Positions 25,273 to 34,678 of a stretch of DNA of 64,000 bases are shown one piece after another. The translations under genes were made by a program, and so were the position numbers. The notes under the pieces are model-generated. The model was not told where the DNA came from. It was given only the letters and a program-made list of their open reading frames with translations, and did not search any database. Position 1 is the stretch's first letter. Each line of letters starts with the position of its first letter. Source of the DNA: Aquiflexum lacus (GTDB lineage: Bacteria > Bacteroidota > Bacteroidia > Cytophagales > Cyclobacteriaceae); assembly GCF_015476655.1 (NCBI RefSeq), contig NZ_JABFHF010000015.1:80720-144719 (forward strand). The letters are read 5' to 3'.

Positions 25273-26349
25273 ATGAAAATATATGTCTTGTTTTGTATGC
25301 TACTTTTGATGCTAAGTGCCTGCAGCCAAAATGAACAATGGTATTCGCTTGAAGACTTTTCGAAGGTCAACAAAATCGATGCACATGTACATCTTGATAC
25401 AGACAGGTCAGCCTTTGTTGAAAAGGCAACGGCAGATAATTTTCGTCTTATCAATGTGAGTCTGGAGGTTGATGACGGTTGGAATGATGTTCATAGGAAA
25501 TATGGGGATGGGTTACATCAGTATCAGTCTTTTCCCAAAACGGTGGATATGATCACTTCTTTTGCAGTTTCTGACTGGGATGATGAAAATTGGGAAGAAA
25601 AGGTGATTTCCTGGTTGGACAGTTGCTTTAATCAGGGGGCTTTGGGAGTAAAGGTTTGGAAAAATATAGGAATGGTTTCCAGAGACACTTCAGGCAATTT
25701 AATCTCGATTGATGATGATAGGTTTGATCCTGTTTTCCGGTTCATTAAGGAGCGTGGAAAAACCTTGATGGGTCATCTTGGTGAACCCAAAAACTGCTGG
25801 TTGCCATTGGATTCCATGACAACGGAAAATGACCGCAACTATTTCAATAACCATCCCCAATACCACATGTACCTTCAACCGGAGATGCCTTCTCATGAGG
25901 ATTTGATGGACGCCCGGGATCGAATGTTGGGAAAGCATCCTGAGTTAAGGTTTGTAGGGGCTCATTTGGGAAGTCTGGAATATAGCGTTGACGTGTTGGC
26001 AGAACGCCTTGATCGTTTCCCAAACATGGCCGTTGATTTGGCCGCACGAATGGGGCAATTGTTTTATCAAACGGCCAATGATCGGGAAAAAGTCCGGAAT
26101 TTTTTCATTCAATACCAGGACAGGATTTTGTATGGTACTGACTTGGGCGATAATGGGGCGGGTTCTCAGGAAAATCTGTACAGGAACATAGATGAAAATT
26201 GGAGACGGGATTGGGAGTTTTTCGTGACGGATCATGCTATGCAAAGCAATCTGATCACACAACCATTTATGGGTTTACAATTGCCCAAAGAAGTGGTGGA
26301 TAAGGTATATTATCAAAATGCAGTGAAATGGTTTGGAATGGGGGATTAG
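25273..26349 (+). CDS. Amidohydrolase family lipoprotein
   Basis: A 358-aa metal-dependent hydrolase of the amidohydrolase 2 type. The signal ends LSAC with Cys17 as lipid site. Metal ligands of the TIM barrel are visible: His38 and His40 (DAHVHLD), Lys127 (GVKVWKN), His168 (MGHLGEP), His231 (VGAHLGS) and Asp290 (YGTDLGD). Relatives are decarboxylases or hydrolases of aromatic or lactone substrates. Lipid anchoring in the envelope is less usual for this family but frequent in Bacteroidota. The following hydrolase starts 26 nt after the stop, so both may act on one substrate. Confidence 0.85.
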   Translation: MKIYVLFCMLLLMLSACSQNEQWYSLEDFSKVNKIDAHVHLDTDRSAFVEKATADNFRLINVSLEVDDGWNDVHRKYGDGLHQYQSFPKTVDMITSFAVSDWDDENWEEKVISWLDSCFNQGALGVKVWKNIGMVSRDTSGNLISIDDDRFDPVFRFIKERGKTLMGHLGEPKNCWLPLDSMTTENDRNYFNNHPQYHMYLQPEMPSHEDLMDARDRMLGKHPELRFVGAHLGSLEYSVDVLAERLDRFPNMAVDLAARMGQLFYQTANDREKVRNFFIQYQDRILYGTDLGDNGAGSQENLYRNIDENWRRDWEFFVTDHAMQSNLITQPFMGLQLPKEVVDKVYYQNAVKWFGMGD

Positions 26350-26375
26350 AGATTATAAACTAAAAGCAATTTTAA

Positions 26376-27404
26376 ATGAGACGTTTTAAGTATTATTTCT
26401 TCGCTTTATTCCTGTTGCAATTCCTTAGTTTCATTGGCATACCTGAAGCCAGTTCCCAGAACAAACCATTACCTATGACTGAAGATATGTATGAAATCAA
26501 AGATAAAAAGCGCTTAAGAAAAGAACTGTATGAGCTCCTGGGGAAGCTTCCGGATCGGGAAAGGCATATTTCCGTAGAATTGGTATCCACTGAAGAAAAG
26601 GATGGGGTCGTCATTGAAAAATTATTGCTGGACATCAATGGATTGGAGAAGGTGCCTGCCTTCTTTACCAAACCAAAGGATGACAAAGGGAAGTTGCCGG
26701 TGGTCCTTTTTAACCACTCTCATTTCGGTCAATATGAGGTGGGAAAGAATGAATTTGTAAATGGCAGAAAAGAAATGCAGGCGCCACCGTATGCTTTTGC
26801 TTTGGCCCGGGAAGGGTATGCAGGTTTTTGTTTGGATTCCTGGGGATTTGGCGAGAGATCGGGAAAGTCCGAATTGGATTTGTTCAAAGAAATGTTGTGG
26901 AAGGGACAGGTTCTTTTTGGGATGATGGTATATGACAATTTGCGGGCATTGGATTATTTGGATTCCAGAGAAGATATTGATACGGAACGGATAGCCACTA
27001 TGGGCATGTCAATGGGAAGTACCATGGCTTGGTGGCTTGCTGCATTGGATGAGCGTATTCAAGTGGTGGTGGATCTGAATTGTTTAACGGACTTCCATAC
27101 CCTTTTGGAAAAAAATGACCTTAGTCTTCATGGTATTTATTATTACGTTCCTGATTTATTGAACCACTTTTCTACTTCAAAAATCAATGGATTGATTTCA
27201 CCCCGCCCGCATTTTGGTCTAGCGGGAAAATTTGATCCGCTTACCCCGTTGGAAGGTTTGTCAATCATCGATGAAAACCTGAAGAAAATTTATACTAAAG
27301 ACGGAGCACCTGAGGCATGGAAATTAAAAATTTATGATGTGGCCCATGAGGAAACAGCTGAGATGCGGGCGGATATATTAAAATTTCTAAGGGATTGGTT
27401 GTAG
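26376..27404 (+). CDS. Secreted alpha/beta hydrolase (dienelactone-hydrolase/acetyl-xylan-esterase-like)
   Basis: A 342-aa exported hydrolase with signal peptide (about 1-28). Nucleophile elbow GMSMGS has Ser212, Asp287 lies in GKFDPLTP, and His324 in DVAHEE, so the Ser-Asp-His triad is complete. The fold resembles the group that contains carbohydrate esterases and the abhydrolase 7-like proteins. It probably cleaves an ester in the periplasm. It sits just after the amidohydrolase gene in the same orientation, suggesting a two-gene unit. Confidence 0.82.
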   Translation: MRRFKYYFFALFLLQFLSFIGIPEASSQNKPLPMTEDMYEIKDKKRLRKELYELLGKLPDRERHISVELVSTEEKDGVVIEKLLLDINGLEKVPAFFTKPKDDKGKLPVVLFNHSHFGQYEVGKNEFVNGRKEMQAPPYAFALAREGYAGFCLDSWGFGERSGKSELDLFKEMLWKGQVLFGMMVYDNLRALDYLDSREDIDTERIATMGMSMGSTMAWWLAALDERIQVVVDLNCLTDFHTLLEKNDLSLHGIYYYVPDLLNHFSTSKINGLISPRPHFGLAGKFDPLTPLEGLSIIDENLKKIYTKDGAPEAWKLKIYDVAHEETAEMRADILKFLRDWL

Positions 27405-27577
27405 AGATGTTTTTCCTCCTAGTTGAACCTTATTTCTGTTATCAAAGCGTAACCTTCATCCGTCTCTGTCCGAATAATTGCAAAAATCCCTTCGTATTCG
27501 GGAGGATTTGTTGCAGTTGCTGATTTGCACATCATGTTGTGGGAAAACTTTTTATTCCCCAATTTGGGAACTCAGAT

Positions 27578-28624
27578 ATGAAAAAGCACCTTTTCTACAT
27601 TTTCTTTTTGTCGACAGTCTTTGCCGCGACGGGGCAGCAGGTCAGACGGTTGGGGTTGGAAGGGAGTTATGGTTTCATCATACCTCATTCCTCAGAACTC
27701 CGCCCCATTTCGGAAAGTAATCCCTTTGGTCTATCGGTACATTATCAGCTATTGAAACAGGATAAAAAAAATTGGAATGCCTGCAATTGTTTTCATTTTC
27801 TAGGCATTCAGGCTTCCTATCACAACTTTGAAAATCCGGATGTATTAGGTTCGGCTTACCATCTTTCAGGAACTTTTGAGCCTATATTATGGAAAAAAGG
27901 CCCATTGTTTCTTAGTTTGTCTACGGGTATGGGATTCAGCTACATGGATCAGGTATATGATCCCGTGCAGAATCCGAATAATCTCTTCTTTTCCGCTCCA
28001 TTAAGTTTCCTGCTCTTTGTTAGTCCAAAATTCGAATATAGGATTGGGGAAGATTGGGGCATAAATTTTTCCTTGGCCTATAACCATATCTCCAATGGTG
28101 GCCAAAGTCAACCCAATAAAGGAATCAATTACCCTATGGTTGGGATCGGGATCAACCGGTATTTTGAGTCAGGGCCTTTCCCAATCTATGAAAAGTCCAT
28201 CTTAGCCAATAAACTCCAATGGTATTTGGAAACAGCCTACACCAACAGAGAGTCAAATTGGTCTGAGGGGAGAAAACCGGTTTTTTCAGTATTGGGGGGC
28301 TTTTATAAAAATATTTCCGCCATTAATGCATTAGGAGCAGGTATAGAATTTACTAAAGATTACGCTTTGAAAGTCGACAATAGCAGGATAGAGGCATTGA
28401 TGCCGGCACCATTTATCGCCCATCATTTTTTGTTCGGAAGGTTTGATTTTAACCAAAGGATGGCCGTTTATCTACAAAAACCTGCCGGCTACCACGATTT
28501 TATTTTTTACCAAAGATATAGCCTGATGTATCAGGTTCTTCAGGGTTTTTCAATGGGTTTTTCACTTAAAGTTCATGGCCATGTGGCCGAGAATATTGAC
28601 TTCAGGATATCCTATAAATTTTAA
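27578..28624 (+). CDS. PagL-like lipid A 3-O-deacylase family outer-membrane protein
   Basis: A 348-aa protein from ATG 27578; a longer frame begins at 27539, but only the ATG at 27578 gives a proper signal peptide (MKKHLFYIFF, cleavage near residue 20). YNHISNGG with His170 and Ser172 is the catalytic motif of the PagL acyloxyacyl hydrolase family. The sequence alternates in a beta-barrel manner and ends with a terminal aromatic residue. It is larger than PagL itself (about 170 aa) but within the range of the Bacteroidota group. It may trim acyl chains of lipid A in the outer membrane. Confidence 0.82.
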   Translation: MKKHLFYIFFLSTVFAATGQQVRRLGLEGSYGFIIPHSSELRPISESNPFGLSVHYQLLKQDKKNWNACNCFHFLGIQASYHNFENPDVLGSAYHLSGTFEPILWKKGPLFLSLSTGMGFSYMDQVYDPVQNPNNLFFSAPLSFLLFVSPKFEYRIGEDWGINFSLAYNHISNGGQSQPNKGINYPMVGIGINRYFESGPFPIYEKSILANKLQWYLETAYTNRESNWSEGRKPVFSVLGGFYKNISAINALGAGIEFTKDYALKVDNSRIEALMPAPFIAHHFLFGRFDFNQRMAVYLQKPAGYHDFIFYQRYSLMYQVLQGFSMGFSLKVHGHVAENIDFRISYKF

Positions 28625-28705
28625 TTCCTAGGTTCCTTCTGCCTTCTTGCCCAACATCCGTCATCGGTTAACAAAGTAATCTTCTTCTGTCTCCTGTCTC
28701 CTGTC
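28625..28705 (-). repeat. Heptanucleotide-period array between convergent genes
   Basis: Read on the minus strand right after the kinase stop codon, units are GACAGGA, GACAGGA, GACAGAA, GAAGATT, ACTTTGT, TAACCGA, TGACGGA, TGTTGGG, CAAGAAG, GCAGAAG. The CAACATCC/GTCATCGG part resembles a part of the array at 33790-33820. Confidence 0.6.
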
Positions 28706-31700
28706 TTATTTTTCCTTGGCCAGATACTCATTTGGTGTCATCTGATAGGTTTCTTTGAAGCATTTGATAAAGTAGGAGGGCGAACTGAAGCCAACGGCAT
28801 AAGCAATCTCTGAAATGGACTCGCCGGATTTTTCAAGTCTTTGGAGGGCAAGTCGTAGCCTTTGGTCGCGGATAAAAGCTGAAGTCGAAAGACCCGTGAG
28901 GGCGGTAAGTTTTCTATGAAGCTGCATTCTGCTCATGCCAAGCTTTTTGCAAAATTCATCTACGGTGAAGTTAGCGTCTCCAAGATCTTCGTCTATTATA
29001 TATTGGATTTTTTCAAGGAATTTCTCGTCTGTGGAAGTGATCGCGATTTCATTGGGTGCAATACTTGTTTTGCCAGAATACCTTATTCTTAAATTCCTTC
29101 TCAATTCGATCAGCTTTTGGATTCTCACCAAAAGCTGTTTGATGCCAAAGGGTTTGAGCATGTAATCATCTGCACCTACTTGAAGTCCTTTAAGGATGGT
29201 GTCTTCTTCGGATTTTGCTGTAAGAAGGATGATCGGGATATGGGAAGTTTTTTCATCAGATTTGAGCTTTTGACAGAGTTCAATCCCGTCCATCTCAGGC
29301 ATCATCACATCCGAAATGATCAAATCAGGGATTTTTTTTAGAGCCAGGAAAAGACCTTCACGTCCATTTTCAGCTTCAATGATTTTATAATACGGTTTGA
29401 GTTCTTCGATAATAAAAGATCTGACCTTGTAATTATCTTCAACAAGCAAAACAAGCGGAGCATCTTCGCTTGCAGTGATTTGATGTCCTTTCATTTTTTG
29501 GTCTTCAGGGTATTCCTCTTCCTCTATTACTTGCTCGGGTCTGAATGAATACTTTTCAACAGGGATAATGATGTTCACTTCAAAATAATCTTTATCCTCT
29601 AAACATAGGTTAATCTTACCTTTATGGAGCTCAACCAGGTCTTTGACCAAAGGAAGTCCAATACCAAAACCTTCTATTTTGGTATCCGGCTTATAGAATT
29701 TATCAAATAGATGAGAAATTTCTTCTTTGGAATATTTGACCATACTGTGGTTAGAAATTGTGAGATGCAGTTGGTTCTCCTGAATTTTTGATCTGACCAA
29801 GACCTCTGTTCCTGATTTGCCATATTTGATAGCATTCTGTAAAAGGTTACCCACTATTTTTTCAATTTTATCAGGATCAAACCATACCTCTGTCATCAAT
29901 GGGATTTCGGTTCTGATTCTAATGTCCTTCTCTGCAGCAAAATAGAAAAAGTTGGATACAATAGACTGTAATAGCAGCCCCATATTTCCTTTTCGGATGC
30001 CCAGTTGTAGTTTGCCGGATTTGATTTTTGAAACTTCCAGCAGCTGATCTACCAAGTTGAGCAAACGTTGAGAATTTTGTTTTATCAGGTTAAGCTGAGA
30101 TTTGAATACAGGATTTTCTGACTGACTCATCAGCCTTTCAACAGGTCCAGCTATCAGGGTCAGGGGCGTTCTGAATTCATGGGATATATTGGTAAAGAAA
30201 TTTGTTTTAAACCTATCTATTTCCATGAGTCTTTCTGCTTCGTCTTCTTTCATCTTGATCAGAAACTTTATTTCCCAGCGCCATTTGAGGTATTGGTAAA
30301 TCCACACTATTGCTAAAATGAAAAATACCAAATATACCAACTTAGCCCAAATGCTCAGGTACCAGGGCGGAAGGATCGTGAATTGAAGCGATACGGGTTC
30401 AGCGGACCAAATTCCGTCATAATTGCTGGATTTGGACAAAAAATTATAGGAACCTGGTGCAAGGTTTGTATACCTCGCCTGATGGTTGTTTCCGGCCTGA
30501 ATCCAATTCTCATCATGGCTTTCAAGTTTGTACTGGAATTCGTTTTTGTCAGGAGAAGAAAATACCAAACTTGCCATGTTGATGGTAAGTGTATTTTCAT
30601 TGTGCTTCAGCTTGATTTTGTCAGTAGTAGGGATGGGTTGATCAAAAGCATATAAACCAGTAATAGCTGTTTTTGGTTGGATTTCATTCAGGGATATATC
30701 CTCAGAATTGAACCAATAGAAGCCTTCCAAACTTCCAAAATAAAGCAAACCATCTTTATTTTTGAAATATGCCCCTGTATTGAATTCCGTTGCCAGTCCA
30801 TCATAGTTGGTATAGTTGGTGATGGAATATTCAAGCGGTTGAGATGGTAGTATGGTTATTTTTGTAATTCCTTTGTTGGAACTCAGCCAGATGTTGTTTG
30901 CAGCATCAGGCAAAATACCGTAAACCACATCATTGGCCAAGCCCTCCTTGGTAGAAATTCGCGTAAACTCCTTGCTGTCAATATTTAAAGCATTGATTCC
31001 AGATCCATTTGTTCCTATCCACAAGGTGTTTTTTCCGTCAAAATGAAGGGATTTAATGCTATTGGAAGAAATTGAGTTGGGATCATCTTGTTGGTGGGAA
31101 AGGGGCTCAAAATTTCCCGAGTCCATATCAAAGCTTGCTATTCCCTGATTTTCGGTTCCAATCCACAATTGACCTTTTCGACCTTCTTCAATGGCCCTGA
31201 TATTATTGCTTGGGATACTGTTAGGATCATTTGGATCATGGTTGAATTGTTGGACAACACCCTTTTGTGGATCAAACTGGATCAGCCCATCATTTCGAGT
31301 GGCTAACCAAAACCTGCCTTCACTGTCTTTGAATATTTTCCAGACCGTATTACTAGGTAATGGAACCTTGCTATCGGTATTGAAGTGTTTGAAAACACCT
31401 TTTTCAAGGTCCATGATACTGAGTCCTTGTTCCTGATAGCCAATCCAAAGCTTGCCTTGACCATCTCCCATCAAACTCATGACCCTATCACTTGAAATGC
31501 TAAGAGGGGATTTTCCGGTACTTGACAGGGTTTCCCAAGTTTTAGTTTTTGGATCAAATGAGGTGAGACCCTTCCCCGAGGTTCCTACCCAAATTTTATC
31601 CTTTTCATCCACATACAAGGCCCTTACCACATCAATATTGATATTTTCTGGGACCTGTTGGTTGTGAAAAAAATTGAATTTCTCCAGATAAGTATCATGA

Positions 31701-32692
31701 AAACTCAAGCCTCCACCATCAGTTCCAAACCACAAAGTGCCTGTGTAATCTTCAAAAAGACATAAAACATCATTGTAATGCACCGATCTCGGATTCTGTT
31801 TTTGATAAACATAATTTTGAGAAGTACCATCTTTTGTATTCAGCTGTATGAGACCCTGTCCATAAGTAGCTACCCAAATCCTGCCCTTGGAATCTTTCAT
31901 GATATCCAAAATCATCTGTCTTTTGATGTCATCAGGAAGATTGTCAACAAGGGTATTGATCGGTTTGATGGATTTTTCGCCTTTTGGGACCAGCCAGATT
32001 CCTGCATTCAAGGTGCCAATCCAAATGTTTCCATCAGAATCGGTAATAGCACAGGAATAGATATTGTTTTTATCGGGCGATTGAAAATCAGTGACTGATT
32101 GATTTTGTTTATTCAGCAATACTACGCCATCATTAAATGTAAGGATGAGTTGCTGGGTATCAAAATCAGAGATATCCAATATCTGACGGGATGGGTCTGT
32201 CCATATCATTTCCGGAGATTGGATATTTTCATTCCATTTAAACAACTGTCCTGAAAAGGTCCCGATCCAGATGTTTCCGCTCAGGTCTTCATGTATGCTG
32301 TTTGCTGCATTAATACCTTTTATAGGGATAAATTCATTTTTTAGGGGATCCAAAAGTTCTGGAACTGATGATTCCGGAATGATCCAAATCCTATTTTTAC
32401 GATCGGCGATGACCTTGCCCAACTGCAAATGGGATTCCTGGGTGATATCCGCAAATTTTTTGTTGTAAATCTTAAATTCAATGCCATCAAACCTGTTCAG
32501 CCCCTCTTGTGTTGCAATCCACAAAAAACCATCAACATCTTGAGTAACTGAAACCACAGAATTTTGGGAAAGGCCATCATTGACAGATAGCTGACGGAAG
32601 GAAAGTTCTGTTTGGCCAAAAACAGGAATTGCCAAAATAAGTATAATGGCAATTAAATATGAGGCCTTTTTTATTTTGGAAAAGTGTTTCAT
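28706..32692 (-). CDS. Hybrid two-component system protein: propeller sensor, kinase, receiver, AraC output
   Basis: A 1328-aa one-protein regulatory system from ATG 32692 (an upstream ATG at 32722 lacks a clean signal peptide). After the signal peptide, residues about 25-690 are two-component-regulator propeller repeats, then a Y_Y_Y domain and a transmembrane helix near 772-796. The kinase has NISHEFRTPL with His838 and an HATPase domain. A receiver domain follows (VLLVEDN, with Asp1128 in SDVMMPEMDG), then an AraC-type helix-turn-helix (about 1230-1328). Such proteins sense glycans in the periplasm and usually flank SusC/SusD genes, which are absent here. It diverges from the promoter at 32873 and may control the four matching promoters, since AraC proteins bind direct repeats 21 bp apart. 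Confidence 0.93.
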   Translation of the reverse strand: MKHFSKIKKASYLIAIILILAIPVFGQTELSFRQLSVNDGLSQNSVVSVTQDVDGFLWIATQEGLNRFDGIEFKIYNKKFADITQESHLQLGKVIADRKNRIWIIPESSVPELLDPLKNEFIPIKGINAANSIHEDLSGNIWIGTFSGQLFKWNENIQSPEMIWTDPSRQILDISDFDTQQLILTFNDGVVLLNKQNQSVTDFQSPDKNNIYSCAITDSDGNIWIGTLNAGIWLVPKGEKSIKPINTLVDNLPDDIKRQMILDIMKDSKGRIWVATYGQGLIQLNTKDGTSQNYVYQKQNPRSVHYNDVLCLFEDYTGTLWFGTDGGGLSFHDTYLEKFNFFHNQQVPENINIDVVRALYVDEKDKIWVGTSGKGLTSFDPKTKTWETLSSTGKSPLSISSDRVMSLMGDGQGKLWIGYQEQGLSIMDLEKGVFKHFNTDSKVPLPSNTVWKIFKDSEGRFWLATRNDGLIQFDPQKGVVQQFNHDPNDPNSIPSNNIRAIEEGRKGQLWIGTENQGIASFDMDSGNFEPLSHQQDDPNSISSNSIKSLHFDGKNTLWIGTNGSGINALNIDSKEFTRISTKEGLANDVVYGILPDAANNIWLSSNKGITKITILPSQPLEYSITNYTNYDGLATEFNTGAYFKNKDGLLYFGSLEGFYWFNSEDISLNEIQPKTAITGLYAFDQPIPTTDKIKLKHNENTLTINMASLVFSSPDKNEFQYKLESHDENWIQAGNNHQARYTNLAPGSYNFLSKSSNYDGIWSAEPVSLQFTILPPWYLSIWAKLVYLVFFILAIVWIYQYLKWRWEIKFLIKMKEDEAERLMEIDRFKTNFFTNISHEFRTPLTLIAGPVERLMSQSENPVFKSQLNLIKQNSQRLLNLVDQLLEVSKIKSGKLQLGIRKGNMGLLLQSIVSNFFYFAAEKDIRIRTEIPLMTEVWFDPDKIEKIVGNLLQNAIKYGKSGTEVLVRSKIQENQLHLTISNHSMVKYSKEEISHLFDKFYKPDTKIEGFGIGLPLVKDLVELHKGKINLCLEDKDYFEVNIIIPVEKYSFRPEQVIEEEEYPEDQKMKGHQITASEDAPLVLLVEDNYKVRSFIIEELKPYYKIIEAENGREGLFLALKKIPDLIISDVMMPEMDGIELCQKLKSDEKTSHIPIILLTAKSEEDTILKGLQVGADDYMLKPFGIKQLLVRIQKLIELRRNLRIRYSGKTSIAPNEIAITSTDEKFLEKIQYIIDEDLGDANFTVDEFCKKLGMSRMQLHRKLTALTGLSTSAFIRDQRLRLALQRLEKSGESISEIAYAVGFSSPSYFIKCFKETYQMTPNEYLAKEK

Positions 32693-32872
32693 TTTTTTAA
32701 AAATATGGTATTTAAGTTTCAAAAAAAATATTTATTTCAAGTTCATGCGTTCGAAAACGTTTATGATCAGCACCTTTTAATTTTATAACATCGATGTGTC
32801 TATCAAAGGAAGCATTTTGGGAAAAATATCAAGTAAGTTATTTTCAATTTATTTCTTTAATCCCTTTAGTAA

Positions 32873-32938
32873 TGTTACAATATTCTTATCCTGTGGTACA
32901 ATGGATATATCCTGTTGATTTTTGCAAATCTATATTTG
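32873..32938 (+). promoter_or_regulatory. Regulon promoter module A
   Basis: TGTTACA (32873-32879), 14 nt, TGGTACA (32894-32900), 30 nt, TATATTTG (32931-32938). The direct repeats are 21 bp apart, two helical turns. The last box is a perfect TAnnTTTG -7 element without a TTTG box at the normal distance, as expected for an activator-dependent promoter. Expected start near 32945. Confidence 0.8.
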
Positions 32939-32965
32939 CCATCATTTTTATTAAACTCGGCAATA

Positions 32966-33574
32966 ATGATGATTGATAAACCAAAATGTAAAAGGAGAAT
33001 TTTCAGAATTCAAGCTTTGATAGCTCTATTGTTGATTTTAGGGATTTCCTGTCAAAATAATGAATCCTCCCAAAAAGCGATTGTTGAAAAATCAGGAAAA
33101 ACTACCCAATTGTCAACGCAGGATTTGGCATCAATCATACCCATTACCAGAGAACAACTTAAAAATTGGATCCCGAATCAAATTGGCGAATACAAAATAA
33201 TTAAAACCGTCATTGGGTATAAGGAATCGGTGGACATGAGTGCCATCAAAGGTACTTATAGCAATCAATCTGATCCATCAAAACAGGTGGTAATGGAAAT
33301 CCTTGATGGTGCAGGTCCAGTGGCTTCTGTTCTTTTGTCGGGCAGTATTCAAAAATTGAATCTTGATTTTGAGGAATTGAAAGAGGGTGCATATTCAAGA
33401 ATATATAAAAGAAAAGGCCATAGAGTCTGGGAATCAGAAAATACCAAAGAAGAGATCTCAGAACTTGAATTCATATATGAGAGTAGATTTCTGGTTTCCC
33501 TAAAGGGCCATCATCTTCGAAATGAGGAATTGTGGTCTTTTGCGGACTACCTGGATTTTAGAACTCTCAAATAA
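32966..33574 (+). CDS. Small lipoprotein of unknown function
   Basis: A 202-aa protein from ATG 32966. The frame is open from 32915, but that ATG lies upstream of the -7 box (32931-32938), so 32966 or 32969 is the start. Signal ends LGISC, giving a lipoprotein. The mature part (about 50-202) is mixed alpha/beta with no motif I recognise; a WIPNQIGEYKI stretch and a long acidic segment are visible. It is the first plus-strand gene after the divergent hybrid kinase and is driven by module A, which links it to the secreted-protein regulon. Confidence 0.7.
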   Translation: MMIDKPKCKRRIFRIQALIALLLILGISCQNNESSQKAIVEKSGKTTQLSTQDLASIIPITREQLKNWIPNQIGEYKIIKTVIGYKESVDMSAIKGTYSNQSDPSKQVVMEILDGAGPVASVLLSGSIQKLNLDFEELKEGAYSRIYKRKGHRVWESENTKEEISELEFIYESRFLVSLKGHHLRNEELWSFADYLDFRTLK

Positions 33575-33835
33575 GCGGCTTTTGCCCTCTCGTTTTCCTC
33601 GCTACTGACAGATCTCGTCCCATTCTTTCGGCTACTTAGGTCTCAATTATCATCTCTCGCTCTTTGACTTCCCGTGCCGATAGCTATCGGTACGAGACAG
33701 GCTTTGGTTGGTTCTTGGTTCTCAAATTTCGGATCTCGGCTTTAGCATCTCGCCTCTCTCTTCTGTCTCCCGTCTTCCGTCTTCTGTACCCTCTCCAACA
33801 TCGGTCATCTATCATCAAACATTTTTCACAATTAT
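33575..33835 (-). repeat. Long heptanucleotide-period array with embedded palindrome
   Basis: On the minus strand from about 33830 the 7-bp frame runs through units such as AGATGAC, CGATGTT, GGAGAGG, GTACAGA, AGACGGA, AGACGGG, AGACAGA, AGAGAGA, GGCGAGA, TGCTAAA, GCCGAGA, TCCGAAA, TTTGAGA, ACCAAGA. It is the longest array of the family here. At 33677-33690 it contains the perfect palindrome CCGATAGCTATCGG. No gene is seen in 33575-33965; the next promoter module starts at 33854. Confidence 0.6.
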
Positions 33836-33853
33836 TTACAGAATTCCCCACGA

Positions 33854-33919
33854 TGTTACAACAGTAATATTCTTTGATACATAATTGATATTGTAAGGGT
33901 ATGCAATGAAATAAATTTG
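33854..33919 (+). promoter_or_regulatory. Regulon promoter module B
   Basis: TGTTACA (33854-33860), 14 nt, TGATACA (33875-33881), 30 nt, TAAATTTG (33912-33919). Spacing is identical to module A. Expected start near 33927, 39 nt before the ATG at 33966. Confidence 0.8.
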
Positions 33920-33965
33920 ACTATTCAAACTATTAAATGTTTTACCAATAACAAACAGTATAAAT

Positions 33966-34661
33966 ATGAAGCCTATTCTAATCTTATGTTTTATGTGTTG
34001 TTTTTTCTGGGCAAATGCGCAGGAAATTACAGGAAAGATCAAAAATCATGGTAAATCTGATATGGATATGGTTCTGATGCTATTTGGGATGGATTATCCG
34101 ATCTCAATAGGTAAGGTTGATAAAAAGGGTCAGTTTACTGTTAACCTGGCCAATCTGACCATGGACCATATACCTGAAGATAACAAGTCGTTGTCTATAG
34201 GTCCACTATATTTTAACTTTTTCTTCGGTTGTAATAGTTCAGATGCTTTTGGTGATAATGCAGAAAAACCGGCTGCGAGGCAGGATTTTGTAAGGTTGAC
34301 TAAAGGCGGAGACTGGGCTGGGACAGTATTCCTGGTTTCTGACGAAGGCCTAAGACCATGGATAGAGGACTCCGGCTATAACAATGCCATAAAAGGATCA
34401 TTTTATGAAGTGATGTACGTTGCTGATGATGTCAATTTAAATATGACCTGCAACAGCAGTGTGTATGCAGCCGATAATGAAGAGGTAGAAACTGAATACA
34501 AATTTGATATCGAATTGAAAAAGGGCTTCAATTGGGTCGAATACACCATAAATGAAGTGTATGAAACAGATCCCAATATCAGGGCATCTTTTCCTTCCAA
34601 AGTAACCATTAGCAATGTTAAAGACCCCTCCAAAATGCTATGGGTAGGCACATATTACTAA
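33966..34661 (+). CDS. Secreted protein of unknown function, paralogue of 36086-36820
   Basis: A 231-aa exported protein; the signal peptide ends WANAQ near residue 19. I do not recognise a family. It shares architecture with the protein at 36086-36820: both start the mature part with a short beta-rich segment (ITGKI / LSGII), have a TCNSS or TCMNS segment in the middle, and end with a similar stretch (KKGFNWVEYTINEVYE versus DNGWNIVQYEIEEVFE) and a W-V terminus. It is first in a two-gene operon with the lipoprotein at 34679 (17 nt gap), driven by promoter module B. Confidence 0.7.
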   Translation: MKPILILCFMCCFFWANAQEITGKIKNHGKSDMDMVLMLFGMDYPISIGKVDKKGQFTVNLANLTMDHIPEDNKSLSIGPLYFNFFFGCNSSDAFGDNAEKPAARQDFVRLTKGGDWAGTVFLVSDEGLRPWIEDSGYNNAIKGSFYEVMYVADDVNLNMTCNSSVYAADNEEVETEYKFDIELKKGFNWVEYTINEVYETDPNIRASFPSKVTISNVKDPSKMLWVGTYY

Positions 34662-34678
34662 CTCTTTAAAATTTTACC

